This document shows positions 23,945 through 34,976 of a stretch of 64,000 bases of DNA, one piece after another (position 1 is the first letter of the stretch; every line of letters begins with the position of its first letter). Source of the DNA: Hemibagrus wyckioides. Lineage: Eukaryota > Chordata > Actinopteri > Siluriformes > Bagridae. The notes beneath the pieces were generated by a model. That model saw only the letters and a list, made by a program, of their open reading frames with translations. It was not told where the DNA came from and made no database searches. The DNA lies in the NCBI RefSeq assembly GCF_019097595.1, contig NC_080720.1, positions 16,088,352 to 16,152,351 on the forward strand. The letters are read 5' to 3'. The position numbers and the translations under genes are program-made.

Positions 23945-24335
23945 AAGGTGCACCAAAGATCGGCCTGTTCACAGAACAAATTATAATAGAAATACAGCTG
24001 AAGGAAAACACTCAGGTCTACAAATTTGGGGAAGTTTCATCACTTGCTCTATGCTGATGATACCGCTGGATAAAAGTAAAGGTGGCATGAAATGTGTGTT
24101 TAATAAAGGCAGAGAACCTAGTTTCCCAGGCTGTAGGCACTTTAACATAAAAACAAAGATCCCGTAAGTGTAAATATGAATAATTTCTCTCCTGATGGAT
24201 GTGAGATTGAAGCAGTAGACAAGTTCAGCCTGCTTAGATCAATAATCAACAAGGAAATGACAATCATTCAAGAAACTGGATGACAAATTGCTCTTGGCAG
24301 GGCAGCAGTGAAGGGCTTTGAAATGCAGATATGTG
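23945..24335 (+). pseudogene. RTE-like LINE reverse transcriptase fragment
   Basis: The words 'gttcacagaacaaattataa' and 'aggtctacaaatttggggaa' lead into codons for L-Y-A-D-D-T-A (YADD codons at 24050-24061), the catalytic core of a non-LTR reverse transcriptase. Downstream, after frame changes, come 'gaagcagtagacaagttcag' and 'atcaataatcaacaaggaa', then 'ggcagggcagcagtgaaggg' (compare 'EAVDKF', 'SIINKE' and 'GRAAVKG' of RTE-type LINEs). Several frameshifts and stops show it is inactive. ORF ends and tail are absent. Confidence 0.65.
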
Positions 24336-24514
24336 TTTTTGTGAACAAATGTTGTTTTTGTTCAAGCCGTGATACAGTGTATAGCAAATACAATAAAACA
24401 AAGTTGAGAAATTAAAACAGAAAGAAACCTTTGATTTATGGAATCAGTGGAGAAGTGTTTACAGACAGGGAGGTTCGGTCTGTGTACAGTGGTTCTTTTA
24501 TTTTTCTTTAGTTT

Positions 24515-24745
24515 TAAATCGTCATCCAAATGAGGACGGGTTTTCCTTCTAAACCTGGTTCCACTCAAGGTTTCTTCCTTATATCATCTTAGGGAGTTTT
24601 TCCTTGCCACCTTCGCTTCTGCTCATTAGGTATAAATGTCAGGGATAAACTTTATCATTTTTTCCCCCAATGTTTCTATACTTCTGTAAAGCTGCTTTGA
24701 GACAATGTCCATTTTTGAAAGCGTTAAACAAATAAATTGAATTGA
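24515..24745 (+). repeat. ATTGA-tailed interspersed repeat (copy 3)
   Basis: It has the same block order as at 18.03 kb: 'catccaaatgaggacgggtt', 'ctggttccactcaaggtttc', 'agggagtttttccttgccac', 'gtaaagctgctttgagacaa' and 'aaataaattgaattgaatt'. This is the best-preserved tail of the set. Confidence 0.8.
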
Positions 24746-24949
24746 ATTAAAACAAGTTTTGTTGCTGCTGTTGTTTTGGTATACACCAATATTGGAACTG
24801 GAATAACATACATATATAAAGCATATCTGCATATTTGGTTTGGCAAAGGTTTTACATCGGATGGTCTTCCGTTTTATCCAGGCTTGAGACCACTCAGTTG
24901 CTGTGTTTATGTTCATATTACATGGTAATTTTTAAATAATCATTTGATT

Positions 24950-26626
24950 TATTTCAGGTTTAATTGACCATCAAAATTCTAGCGTGTCAAAATTTTACAT
25001 ACACTACTCTGTCTCTTTAGAATCCAGACATGTGATGTAATGACTTTTAGAAACTTCTGATTGGTTAAAGGTATAAGTAGGAGCTAATTGCAAATGCACA
25101 TGTGACTCTAAAAGGGGCCTACCTTTAGAGGCAGTGCCTTTTTTGCTCTTGATAACATGAGAAAATCCAAACAATTCGGCTAAAAAAACATGGACCTCCA
25201 CAAATCCAGCTCCCCCTTGGGAACAATTACCACACAATGACAAAGTAATACAAGGTACCATAAACACCTGTACAAACAACTGTATGCAAATATAAAAGTC
25301 TTGGCACCACACAGATTCTACATCAATCAGGAAGGAGGCACAATTTTAGACAGAACAGCTTAACTGAACCCCAACACAACATCAAAAGAACTACTGAAAG
25401 TACCAAACAAATACTGTTCATGCATCCACCATTAACAGACAGAAATGATTCTCTTACTCCTACCAGCCATGGCCTGGAAGGTTGTCACACAGGGGACAAC
25501 ATAAAAAAAGCCAGACTGGAGTTTGCAGACTGTAAGTCTAAGCCTTTTGAAGGACAAACATTTAACTGTTTAGCCATAACGAACAGTGCTATGTATGGAG
25601 ATAAAATAAAAATGTAAGGCTTTGAATTTGAAGAAAACCATCCCAACATTGAAGCATGGAGGTGGGAGAGGTTGGGGGTGTTTTGCTGGACTTGTGTAGT
25701 TAAAATCAATGAGATCATGAGAAAAGAGAAATATTTGTAAATACTGAAGCAACACTTCAAGACAGAACATTATACATTTTTTCGCAACTCTAAATTCTAA
25801 CAGGACGATGGTTCCAAACATATGTCCCACGTTATAACTAAATGGTTTAAAGACAACCAAGAGAAAGAAAGCTCACAAAAGTGAGTTACATCAGTGAATA
25901 AGCAAAAATTCTTGTAGAAAGATATTGTGAGAATCTTGTAAAGCTTGTGTCTGTTAATTTTAAAATAATCTCTTATGGACATTAGATACCAGTGGTACCA
26001 GATACCACTCCTCTGTCAGCCATTGTGAGTTAAAATATATATATTTTATTTAGTTTGTGTGGTTTGCTGCCTCTGACTACTCCAGTTATCCAATCAAAGG
26101 ATGGGAAATTGCTGATGTAATCGTATGCCTGCTAGATGGCCCCAGTGATGCCAACTCGAAATCTGATTGGTTAATGTAACAATTTCATTGCCACTTATTT
26201 TAAGCTACGGGCGCCTGCACTATTGATTCTGAAGGCCTTAAGGCAGATTTCTTTCACCCTGGCAACACATGATGTCAGCTACTGGCTGAAATATGATTGG
26301 ATAAATACTCTTATCATAAATATACACTACTGGAAGCAGCACAACTGAGAGAAAAGCTATGAAATGTAGAGAATAGACTATTGGGAATAATTTAATACAC
26401 ATTCATGGAAAAATATATTAAATATATTACAACACAAGTCAGTGATTCAGATCACTGTTGTTTAGGCCAGCAGAGAAGGCCTTGCTGGCCCTGACGGCCC
26501 ACCACTGTTAGATACCCTAACTGACTTAAGCCAGGAAATGTATGGAAATATGAAATGTGAGGAGTCTGAAAATTTGATTTTGAATGTCAGTAAACTAGAT
26601 GTATGTAAAACTTTGGTCTTAACTGT
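24950..26626 (+). pseudogene. Tc1-like (salmonid-type) transposon relic, split by a hAT-like element
   Basis: The inner left repeat 'aaattttacatacactac' (about 24985-25005) and the right end '...tttggtcttaactgta' (to 26627) match the outer sequences of the fish Tc1 group that includes salmonid elements. Between them the transposase survives in pieces: the 'ggacctccacaaatccagct' N-terminal part; 'aaaaaagccagactggagtt'; 'cccaacattgaagcatggag' (encoding the KHGGG motif before the second catalytic region); and 'ggtttaaagacaaccaagag' (W-F-K-D-N). Stops, deletions and lost parts of the DDE domain make it inactive. The outer left repeat is missing, and the 3' flank carries the 25990-26507 insertion. 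Confidence 0.8.
25990..26507. mobile_element. hAT-like non-autonomous transposon (518 bp) with 8-bp target duplication
   Basis: The host word TTAGATAC occurs immediately before (25982-25989) and after (26508-26515). The element begins CAGTGGTACC and ends in GGCCCACCACTG, so its ends form a short inverted repeat CAGTGGT. An 8-bp duplication and CA(G)NG-type ends fit the hAT superfamily. It has no open frame of note. It interrupts the 3' part of the Tc1 relic, so it is the younger insertion. Confidence 0.8.
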
Positions 26627-28202
26627 ACTAATAGGCTATACTACATACTATTATTTGGTTAAGATGTGTACTATGGAGCTTCATTTTCATAAAAGATGCA
26701 ATCAAATATATTCTTAAACCCCAGCTCCTGCTGATCACACAGCTGTCATGTCGTCCTCCATATTAGTAGTACTTCCAACACTGAAGTACAACAGCAATCT
26801 TTAATTTGCCCTGGGTCATTCAAGATTCAAGACAGTTCATTCATTTCATCCTAAAAACAAATCTGAAATAAACAATAGAGAAGAAAATATTTTAATGTTT
26901 ATTGTTTTAAAGCTAAAATCAATCCCTTCGTTGTATAAGATACATTTGGAAGTGAAAAACGAATATATGTGACATACATGGACTGACCACATTTTAACGT
27001 TTATACTTTGGAAACATCACTTGAAACGATAGATGACTGTCAAATCACAACTGGCACACTGGAAGGCGAGAAGGAGATTAGCAATGCTATGCACAGAGTG
27101 GCCATGTGTCGACACTTAACGGCAAATGTGAAGCACATTCTACCTGATTGAGCGTCGTTAAAGCTAAATACACCCATCATGCTTTGTTTGTCATCTCTCT
27201 TTGCACATGGCACATGAATGCCCTGCTTTGGAAATGGTTCCTGTGAAGAACAAATGGTGTGGATTGGCAGGCAGCAGTAAGAAACACCACTCTTCTCATT
27301 AATGCAGTGTGGTGGTAGCCATTTTGCCAGGGACAGTTGGTGCAAAAGTAGAGAAAATGTGCTGACCAGATCCCAGTGAGAAGTGAGAGAGTGTGAGCAA
27401 AAGAGGGACGGAGAGATGGAGATGAATAAGATGATTTTCTATAGATTGTCAGATCATGTTTCTGGTGGGGAGATGGTGTGATTCTTACAGGCACAATGAC
27501 TCACACTGGCCTTCTGTTCTCTGGCATTGTTACTCTGCTCATTTGTTCCCGTTTTTCTCGCTGTTGGTTGCCTTTTATTGTCCCTATTGTTCTTTAATTT
27601 GCTCATTTCTCCTCCTTTGTTGTTTCTTTTCAATTTATTTTGTTTTTTCCCTATTTCTTGTTTCATTTATTTTGCACAAATTGCAGGGATATGTGCACAA
27701 TTGATGATTCCTTCTTGCAAAAAAAACAAAAAAACAACAACAGTTGATTACCTGCTGTTGTAGTGATATAGGAACAGACAGTAGATAAGATAAAGTATAT
27801 TTTAACATGCAGGATTCTAAGCATTCAGAATTCAGTCACTAACATTTGATTGGTCACCCAGCAGCTGGTTGACTTACACCTAATCATCCTTACAAAGACA
27901 GCATCCTGAAATGAAACGACCTTTTGACATTTTTTGCTGGTTATTTAAGAGCATTGAGCCGACGTTGAGAATGCCTGAACTATACTATGAAACCAACCCA
28001 TTTGCTCATCAACTAGCTTGTGTGTAGGATCCCACTTCTCGTGTTAACAAGCATTACTTTAGAAAACGGTGTTAAGGTTGCACCTCTCTCAGAGCATATG
28101 AGAGTTTGCATGTTGTTTTTTCATTCTTGTCTATGCAGTAATGAGCAAACATGCCCATAAGTTACCTCTATGTGCCTTTTCTGTCAGTGACACATTGTGC
28201 AT
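26627..28202. other. Unresolved non-coding sequence
   Basis: No gene or element recognised. Bases 27030-27200 have mixed composition and might be conserved non-coding DNA. The 100-codon minus-strand open frames near 27.0-27.5 kb have no motif and overlap in two frames. Confidence 0.3.
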
Positions 28203-28245
28203 TGTGTGTGTGTTTGTGTGTTTGTGTGTGTGTGTGTGTGTGTGT
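28203..28245. repeat. Imperfect (GT)n microsatellite
   Basis: GT units with TTT interruptions. Confidence 0.9.
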
Positions 28246-28336
28246 CATAAGAAAGTCTTCTCTCTCTGCATGGCTCAGCACCGTTGTTTACCCATTTCTA
28301 TCTGTCCATCCTCTGCTCATTAGGAGTTTCTCTCTC

Positions 28337-28374
<38 letters not shown>
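28337..28374. repeat. (CT)n microsatellite
   Basis: About 17 CT units. Confidence 0.9.
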
Positions 28375-28377
<3 letters not shown>

Positions 28378-28569
28378 CTTTCTCTCCCCCTCCCACTAAT
28401 GACATGTTTTCTGCTAACTAGTATTCTCTTAATGATGCTGTGATAACCGGAACTGGCCAATATTACACCAGGTTTTTATCCTCATTTTATAATAACAACC
28501 ACATTGGACCATGCAAACAGCCTCATTAGAGCTCTGCATCAGTCTCTCACTCTCTCTCTTTCTGCTCTC

Positions 28570-28587
28570 TGTGTGTGTGTGTGTGTA
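28570..28587. repeat. (GT)n microsatellite
   Basis: About nine units next to a short CT-rich run. Confidence 0.85.
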
Positions 28588-28892
28588 AAGAGCTCCACAG
28601 CACTGTTTGTTGTTTGTGCACTAATGAATGAATGCTGAAGCTTCCTGGAGCAAACAGAGAGTGAGCAGAAATTGTAGATAGACTGCAGACTCATAAGGTA
28701 TGTGTAAGCAAAATAAGTAAATAAAATGTTAGATCTATGGTGCGCAACATGTTTAAAATATTTATATTTATATTCCACATTGTGACATGATTTCAAATGG
28801 AATGACTCTTGTTCTATGAAACTGTATGCATTTAATTTTGTTACAAATTTGTTACAGTACTGTATTTAATAAGCTGAATTGAAATGTTTGTT

Positions 28893-29024
<132 letters not shown>

Positions 29025-29340
29025 TGAGGGAGGGGGGGGAGAGAGAGAGGGGGGAGAGAGAGGCCGAATATAATGAGCATTTAGAATACATTTAGAAAAC
29101 CTAAGCTAAAACGGTTCATGGGAGCGATTAAGATGGATTTATTTTTGCTCTAATGATGGTGGTAGATTCGGGTTGGTTTTTGGTTGAAGTGGTGATGCTG
29201 TGTGTGCATGCGTATTATCGCTCCTTGGATGTCATGTTGCCAGTCCGTTTGTGCCTCCCAGAAAGTGTCAACCAACACTCTAATTAAACATGGATGTGGG
29301 GCAGGGAGTGTACAGATGGGGCACATGCCACGCAGCTCTT

Positions 29341-29500
29341 TCTCCATAATGCCAACCCAGAATGAGCCATGCCAAGCTTTGCCAAACCATCCGAGGCCAT
29401 GCCATCCCCTGCAACTCGTGCCACCCCCTAACAAAAGCATGCCAACCAACACCAAGCTTTTCCAACTGATGCCAGTCTATGCCAACCTTTCCATAGCAGT
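29341..29500. repeat. Degenerate 10-bp-periodic GCCAA repeat (about 16 units)
   Basis: Written in 10-base rows from 29341, GCCA(A) or a one-base variant falls in the same phase at 29351, 29371, 29381, 29401, 29441, 29451, 29461, 29471 and 29481, and many rows end in AT or TT. The approximate unit is GCCAAnCnaT. On the minus strand it translates into chance W-H-rich peptides, so the overlapping open frames are not genes. It reads as an old minisatellite. Confidence 0.75.
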
Positions 29501-30125
29501 CCAGGGCAGAAAGAGAGGAGCCCAGCATGTATTCTCTTTAAGCTGCAGCTAATTAGTCCAAAATGAGGCTGAATCTTGCCTTCACAGGCTTAGAGAGCAT
29601 TAAAGAGGAACTGATGCGGTTTTTTTTCTTCCACTATTTCATCTCACACTTGCTCTCTTCATCTCCCACTCAGTTCCTCTTTATTTCTAACCCACTGTCT
29701 CTCTGTCTACTCAGAGGGCACTGCGAATAGATCAGTGGGGGAAATATTTCATTTTATATTTGTTATTCAGAGAAAAAAAAATGATTAGACATTAATGCAT
29801 TCAGTGTGAGGAAGGCTCATATTTTAATATTTTAAGAGCCTTTATCCTAGATCGCTGATTTTTGTGTTTGTTATGCATCAAACAAAATAAATTAATACTT
29901 GTTAACTGTATTATCTCTTTAACACAATTGACACTAACTCATTTTTGTAAACGTTTGATTTCTCTGACCTGGAAATGTTCATCTTTTTAGCTGAACGTGA
30001 CAGAATCCTTCAACATCTTGTCCATATTTAAATACTGTTAATGCTTTAATAATGTACCTGTAATGTTTTAAAGACATATACATAGATTACATAAGGTTAG
30101 TAAGGCTATCTATACTATATCTACA
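29501..30125. other. Low-repeat non-coding sequence
   Basis: Bases 29530-29620 (with CTAATTAG) and 29720-29850 lack simple repeats and could be conserved non-coding DNA. No gene is seen. Confidence 0.3.
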
Positions 30126-31090
30126 GTCCCCTCTAAAAGTATCGGTACCTCTAGACTGATGCTGTTGTTAGTTTCTAATGATATTTGGGTTTGGGAATAT
30201 GTTGGATGAGAATGGATGAGAATGTAAGATGAAGGATCATGATTCATATACATCTACGTCTAAACATTTAAACAATTTAGAACATGTAAAGGTGTTCCTT
30301 TAGTCTTAAAGTAAAATAAGACTTAATATTTGGTTCCATTGCATATTGCTTGTAATAACATCAAGCTAGCAACACACTGACATCACTACACTGTTGCATT
30401 CCTCTTTAAGAATACTGATCTTGTTCCAGAAGCAGTGCAAGCCCAAGACATGACACCACCTCCACCATGATTGACGCATGAGCTTTTATGTTCTGGATCA
30501 TGAGCTGACTCTTTCTTTCTTCATTTCTTTCCATGAAGGTTAATCTTGGTTACAGAGCTTATGTGACTCATTAATGTATTTCCTCGTAAATTCCAATCTG
30601 GCCTTCAGATTCTGATGTGTGGTTTGTATCAAGTGCAATGGCCTCTATATGTATTTCTGCTCTGAAAGTCTTCTTCGAACATTGAATTTTGATACCATCA
30701 CCCTGCCCTGTGGAGATGGTTGGTGAGGTTGCTGATTGTTTTTTTTTTCTTCTTCTTCTTCACATTTTTTCTGTCAGCAACTGCTGTTGTTTTTCTTGGC
30801 TGACCTGTTCAATGTCTAGTTGTTAGTTCACCAGTAGTTTCGTTCTTTTTCTGGATGTTCCAAATTGATGTATTAGCTATGCCCAATGCTTGTGCTAATG
30901 GTGCTAGCCTCTTTTCTCAATTACAAATTACAAAATGGCTTGCCTTTTTCTCAGGGACAGCTCGCTGGTGTTCATGTTGGTTTATCATTTTTAACAACAT
31001 ATGCAGTCATCAGAGGCAAAACCCAGGCCTTAAACCAAGAGTAGATGTTCAGCGCTATTAATTGATTAAGCAATCAAGCTTAAATAAAAA
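30126..31090 (-). pseudogene. Internally deleted Tc1/mariner element
   Basis: The element's right end lies at the left edge here: 'acagtcccctctaaaagtat' matches the terminal repeat of a well-known fish Tc1/mariner family. On the minus strand the transposase starts near 30975 (ATG then 'aacaccagcgagctg'). It keeps the N-terminal helix-turn-helix region ('agcattgggcatagctaata'), a middle part ('ctccacagggcaggg') and the NHGGGG-type motif. It then jumps from 'gcttctggaacaagatcag' to the C-terminal 'aagaggaatgcaacagtgta', losing most of the DDE catalytic domain. The opposite terminal repeat was not found. Confidence 0.75.
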
Positions 31091-31531
31091 AGACCTGAAA
31101 AGACATTTTTACAATAGTTTTTATGACTTACGTTGTATAATAAGTTAAAAAAAAATAGTTCTGACCTAATGCTGACTGGAAATTGACATGAAGAAATGTA
31201 CCAGTTTCCAGAGAGCCTTTTAAAGTCCATCATGCTGACAGTCTCACTGTGTGGTGTTTCTTAAAAGGGCTTTGTTACTACATGTCGATGCAAGAAATGA
31301 TCTGAAAAACAATTTCACAAATGTTTAGTTCACCAGTTCAGGCACCACTCATAACTGATCTGTAGCTGCTTAAAATATTTTTCACACACACAGTGATCTG
31401 TATGGATTGATTAACATTATTAAGAAGTAGCCCTTGCTAATATAACCTTTTGCAAAAAACTGTGAAATGTTACTTCAATGTTGTCTTGCTAACTACAATG
31501 TTATCAGATGTACACAAAAAGTAAAAAAGGT

Positions 31532-31533
<2 letters not shown>
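31091..31533. other. Unresolved non-coding sequence
   Basis: No recognisable feature. It may include the decayed 5' end of the adjoining Tc1 relic. Confidence 0.3.

Positions 31534-31587
<54 letters not shown>
31534..31587. repeat. (AAT)n microsatellite, about 18 units
   Basis: An uninterrupted AAT array directly before a LINE reverse transcriptase fragment. The poly-N open frame is an artefact of this array. Confidence 0.95.
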
Positions 31588-31905
31588 TTGAGGTTCTTCC
31601 AAATCACCTCATTGCTGTGTTCCGTATACTGGCTTCCTGTAGTTGCCTTTATTTACAAAGTCAAAAACATACCAGCCTCCACCTACCTAAAGGCACTTAC
31701 TGCACCTGCTCTACTCCATATCCCCTTAAAGTCTCTAGCACAACTCAACTTGACCCACCTTCCTTTAAGGTATGAGGAAGACAAGCATGAAAACTCCTCA
31801 GTACTGGCACTCAGGTGGTGGAATGAGCTTCCCTCTTGCCTGTCCAAACAGCTGAGTCACTGAATGTCTTCAAATGAAGACTGAAGACCTGGAGCACTCA
31901 AAATG
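31588..31905 (+). pseudogene. L2-like LINE ORF2, C-terminal fragment
   Basis: The frame reads 'VYWLPVVAFIYKVKNIPAS', then 'HLPLRYEEDKHENSS' and 'RWWNELPSCLS'. This is the usual C-terminal 'HWLPV...RWWNELP' region after the reverse transcriptase of L2-type LINEs. A stop occurs just after that, where the family normally continues for a few dozen residues. The reverse transcriptase core is absent. A LINE-like tail 0.85 kb downstream may be its 3' end. Confidence 0.75.
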
Positions 31906-32744
31906 AGCACTAAAATGCCCTTCCATTGTATTGTTTGGGTTTCTGTACCAAGGAGCAGTATTAGATTTGAAACCTAAAAGCTAATATCTATCAGTAGCTC
32001 CAGAATGAAACTATTAAGGCTGAGCAATGCATTATATCAAGTGGTCGATGGCTTAATAAGAACGATGTGAAGCAACGTATTACATACACACACTTAAAGG
32101 CAGATAGACAACTGCTTTCAGGATTTCTTATTTTTTAAAAGTGTTTCAAGTCTGTAATTCCATGTGTGGTTCTGCTGAATACCAAACAAGACAAACAGAA
32201 CAGATAGAAGACTTTTCTTTGAAAAAAAAAAAACACTAAACATACCGTTTTATCAGCTGTTCTTTTGTGTAATTTGTACTTTGATTGGACAAAGTTTAGA
32301 CTGTCTTTGAATTTCTTTTACTTTTAGTTTCTTCTCCAAATGCATTTTGGTGAAAAATTATAAAAGAGTATATAATTCATCTTGTTCACTTTCACTACAC
32401 CCATAAGTATACTGTATTTCATGTGCAGCTTCTCAATCACTGCTGATGAGGTTCTATAGATGCATGAATCTACTGTCTGGGATAGAAAGTTCTATTTCAT
32501 TATACCATTCTTTGTATTTTTGTATACTTGATGGTACTGTTTGCTTGTTCCCATAAAAGCTCAAAGTAACTTGCCTTGTGACTTGTGTACCTTTGAAAGA
32601 CAGAATAGCTTAACTCTGCGGTCCATTTCTCCCGGGCATCACAGGTTGTCTGAACTTGTCTCTTACAGAGTTTAGCTTTATAGTATTCATAGACCCTGAC
32701 CTACTTGTACTAGCATGAGGATATGTATTTTATGGAGACTACAA
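31906..32744. other. Unresolved sequence between LINE fragments
   Basis: It could be decayed LINE 3' untranslated sequence or inserted DNA. Poly-A at 32220-32232. Confidence 0.3.
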
Positions 32745-32792
32745 TGCACTTTTGTATAAGGATGTCTGCCAAAAGCTGTAAATGTTAATGTG
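32745..32792 (+). mobile_element. LINE/SINE-type 3' tail fragment
   Basis: The words 'tataaggatgtctgccaaaa' and 'gctgtaaatgttaatg' match the tail of the SINE at 62.9 kb ('gataagggcatctgccaaat', 'gccataaatgtt'). In fish this tail is shared by L2-like LINEs and the SINEs that use them. Here it follows the L2-like fragment in the same orientation. Confidence 0.55.
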
Positions 32793-32908
32793 TTCCATCT
32801 TGTGTTCCCAGGATAGGCTCTAAAATGGTGTTGGTCAGATTTGTGGGCAGTGAGGTTGAGGCAGTACATTAACCTGTCACAGGACCGAAATTTCTTACTG
32901 GCACCCCT

Positions 32909-32931
32909 AAATAAATAAATAAATAAATAAA
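32909..32931. repeat. (AAAT)n microsatellite
   Basis: About six units immediately before the Tc1 left end. Confidence 0.85.
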
Positions 32932-32941
32932 CACACATAAA

Positions 32942-33415
32942 CTCACCATCCACTTTATTAAGAACACCTGAACACCTGATCATTTATGCAGTTATCTACA
33001 TTAACACCAAACATAGTAGACAGATAGTCCAGTCCAGAATGGGAGGGGGTGGTGGTGGTGGTGGGGGGGTGATCTGTGTTACTTTAACCATGGCATGATT
33101 GTTGGTACCCAGTAGATCAGAAACTGCTGATCTCCTGGGCTTTTCACATACAACAGTCTTTAGAGTTTACACAGAATGGTGTGAACAACAAAAAACATCC
33201 CTGTGACTGGAGAGTCTGCAGGTTGAAACAAAAAACAGAGCAGAATGACTAGACTGCTCTGAGCTGACAGAAAGTCTACAGTAACTCAAATAACTGTGAG
33301 GTGGATGGGTTACAACAGCAGAAGATCATATCAGGTTCTGCTCCTGTCAGCCACATACAAGAATCTGAGGCTATCATAGGACCAGACTCAGTGAATCTGG
33401 ACAGTTTGAAACTGG
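32942..33415 (+). pseudogene. Tc1-like element, left end and N-terminal half
   Basis: It starts with 'ctcaccatccactttattaa', the terminal sequence of a widespread fish Tc1 family. It continues through 'accatggcatgattgttggt', 'cagaaactgctgatctcctg', 'agtctttagagtttacacag', 'acagtaactcaaataactgt' and 'atgggttacaacagcagaag'. About 90 bases are deleted near 33298 relative to the family. A G/GT-rich low-complexity run at 33043-33069 is an added expansion. It ends where the opposite-strand copy begins. Confidence 0.75.
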
Positions 33416-33618
33416 AATAAGACCAGGTAATCTTCAACTGTCCAGTTTGAGTGATAGCATCAGATTCCTGTTTATGGCTGCCATGAGTGGAAGGCAATGT
33501 GGTCTTCTGCTGTTGTAGCCCATCCACCTCTAGGTTCGATGTTTTGTGCAAGATGAGATGCTTTTCTGCTTACCATGGTTGTAAATAGTGATTATATGAA
33601 TTATGAAGACTATATCTT
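33416..33618 (-). pseudogene. Tc1-like fragment, opposite orientation
   Basis: On the minus strand the fragment reads 'attcatataatcactattta', 'agcatctcatcttgcacaaa', 'acatcgaacctagaggtgga' and 'tgggctacaacagcagaaga', then 'gttgaagattacctggtctt'. It is the same transposase region as the preceding fragment and retains the roughly 90 bases that the plus-strand fragment lacks. Together they form an imperfect inverted repeat of about 110 bases per arm. Confidence 0.75.
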
Positions 33619-33659
33619 TCCTGGCAGCAATCTGACTGTTGACTGCTGACTGTTTTTTA

Positions 33660-34261
33660 CAGTTGAACCTCGGCGTACGAATTTAATTCTTTCTGGAGGC
33701 GAGTTCTTAAGGCAAAAAATTTGTATTGCAAAACAAATTTTCCCATAAGAAATAATGTAAATGCAGATTATCTGCTCCAGCCACCCAAAAATATGTCCAA
33801 TATTACCAATACAAAGCGTATGTAAACTGTATGGCTGCTTAAAAAGAACTGACCCTAGCCAAGCATTCCATGTCAAGGGTCCTCACAGGAAATCGTGCCA
33901 CCAAGCTTGGGCTAAAAATACAACAGACCACCCATGCCACCAATCTGTCAACAAAAAACGCACATAAAATCACGTAGCTTTTGAACGCATGCCAAAGGCA
34001 ATGTTGGTATTCGATGTTGTTGTTCGGAAACAGCTTTTGCTGACTGAAAAAAAAATCCGTAAAAGTCGCTGTGGTTGGCTTCACTTGGCTTTCCACTTTT
34101 CCACACAAACAAGTTTGAACGGCTCCTGGACGTACATGCAACTTAGCTAGAGTTCGGTTCGTTTGTATGCCAAAAATGCTTCATATGCTGATGCAAATTT
34201 CTTGCAAAATTTAAGACGAAAATTCATAAGTGAGGGCATTTGTATGCCCGAGGTTCCACTG
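33660..34261. mobile_element. 602-bp MITE with CAGTGGAACCTCGG-type inverted ends
   Basis: The left end CAGTTGAACCTCGGCGTACG and the right end, read inward on the minus strand as CAGTGGAACCTCGGGCATAC, are imperfect inverted repeats. Subterminal 'cccataagaaataatgtaaa' is typical of pogo/Tigger-like fish elements. The element is flanked by TA (33658-33659) and TG (34262-34263), consistent with a decayed TA target duplication. No transposase is encoded. Confidence 0.7.
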
Positions 34262-34937
34262 TGATTATTTTTTCAATCCATTTGAAATCCACTTTCTATT
34301 GGCAATCATCTGCAGAACATGTTTTGCATTGGAGCTGGACTATCTGTCTTTGCTGGTGGATACAATTTGACAAATTATTTGTTTCATATCTTTTTTTTAG
34401 TCACGCCAGCTTTGCCAAGTAAATAAAAATATTTACACAAGATGTTCATTTAGTTTTGTTACTAATGCTTCTTTGTGTTTTATCCTGTTTAATGGGGTTA
34501 CTTGGAAAATTGAAAGATGCTTGCCTACTTATTTAACAGAAGACGCAACTTATTCACTGCATTAGCTCTGCCATTTAAAGAAGAATTTAAAATGAATAAA
34601 AAAATAAAACAAACTGAAAAAAAATAAATTTACCAGAAATAAAATAAATTAAATTACATTTTATTCAATTACATTTTAGTGTAAAAAGCTGCGGGGGTGC
34701 ATGCATTAACTCTTTTGTTATAAATGTCTAAGCATTTTAAAAATTTCATGCTTGACCTTTAAGTGAGTATTTGCCTGTCCGGCTTTATGCCTGACCATTT
34801 TCATCATTTGTAAATCTTGTTTATTTCAAGACATTGCTATGGACAGAACCTTTTTTCCACTTCTCTGGAGCAATGTGATCTAGAATAGATTAATATTAAT
34901 TTAAATATAAGACTAATATTAATAGTAAACTTGAAAT
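34262..34937. other. Unresolved A/T-rich sequence
   Basis: A-rich tracts at 34600-34670 only. No element or gene recognised. Confidence 0.3.
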
Positions 34938-34976
34938 TTTACTTATATTCTTTACTTATATTCTTTACTTATATTC
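34938..34976. repeat. Perfect 13-bp tandem triplication
   Basis: The unit tttacttatattc occurs three times without a mismatch. It sits directly upstream of the ATTGA-tailed repeat end and is similar to that family's 'ctatacttctgtaaagctgc' block. Confidence 0.95.

Noticed and set aside
29202..29552. 116-codon plus-strand and 82-101-codon minus-strand open frames
   Set aside because: They overlie the 10-bp-periodic repeat. The repeating residues follow from the DNA period and do not indicate a protein.
31531..31587. Poly-asparagine start of an open frame
   Set aside because: It is translation of the (AAT)n array. The following LINE fragment is real but is a pseudogene without its own start.
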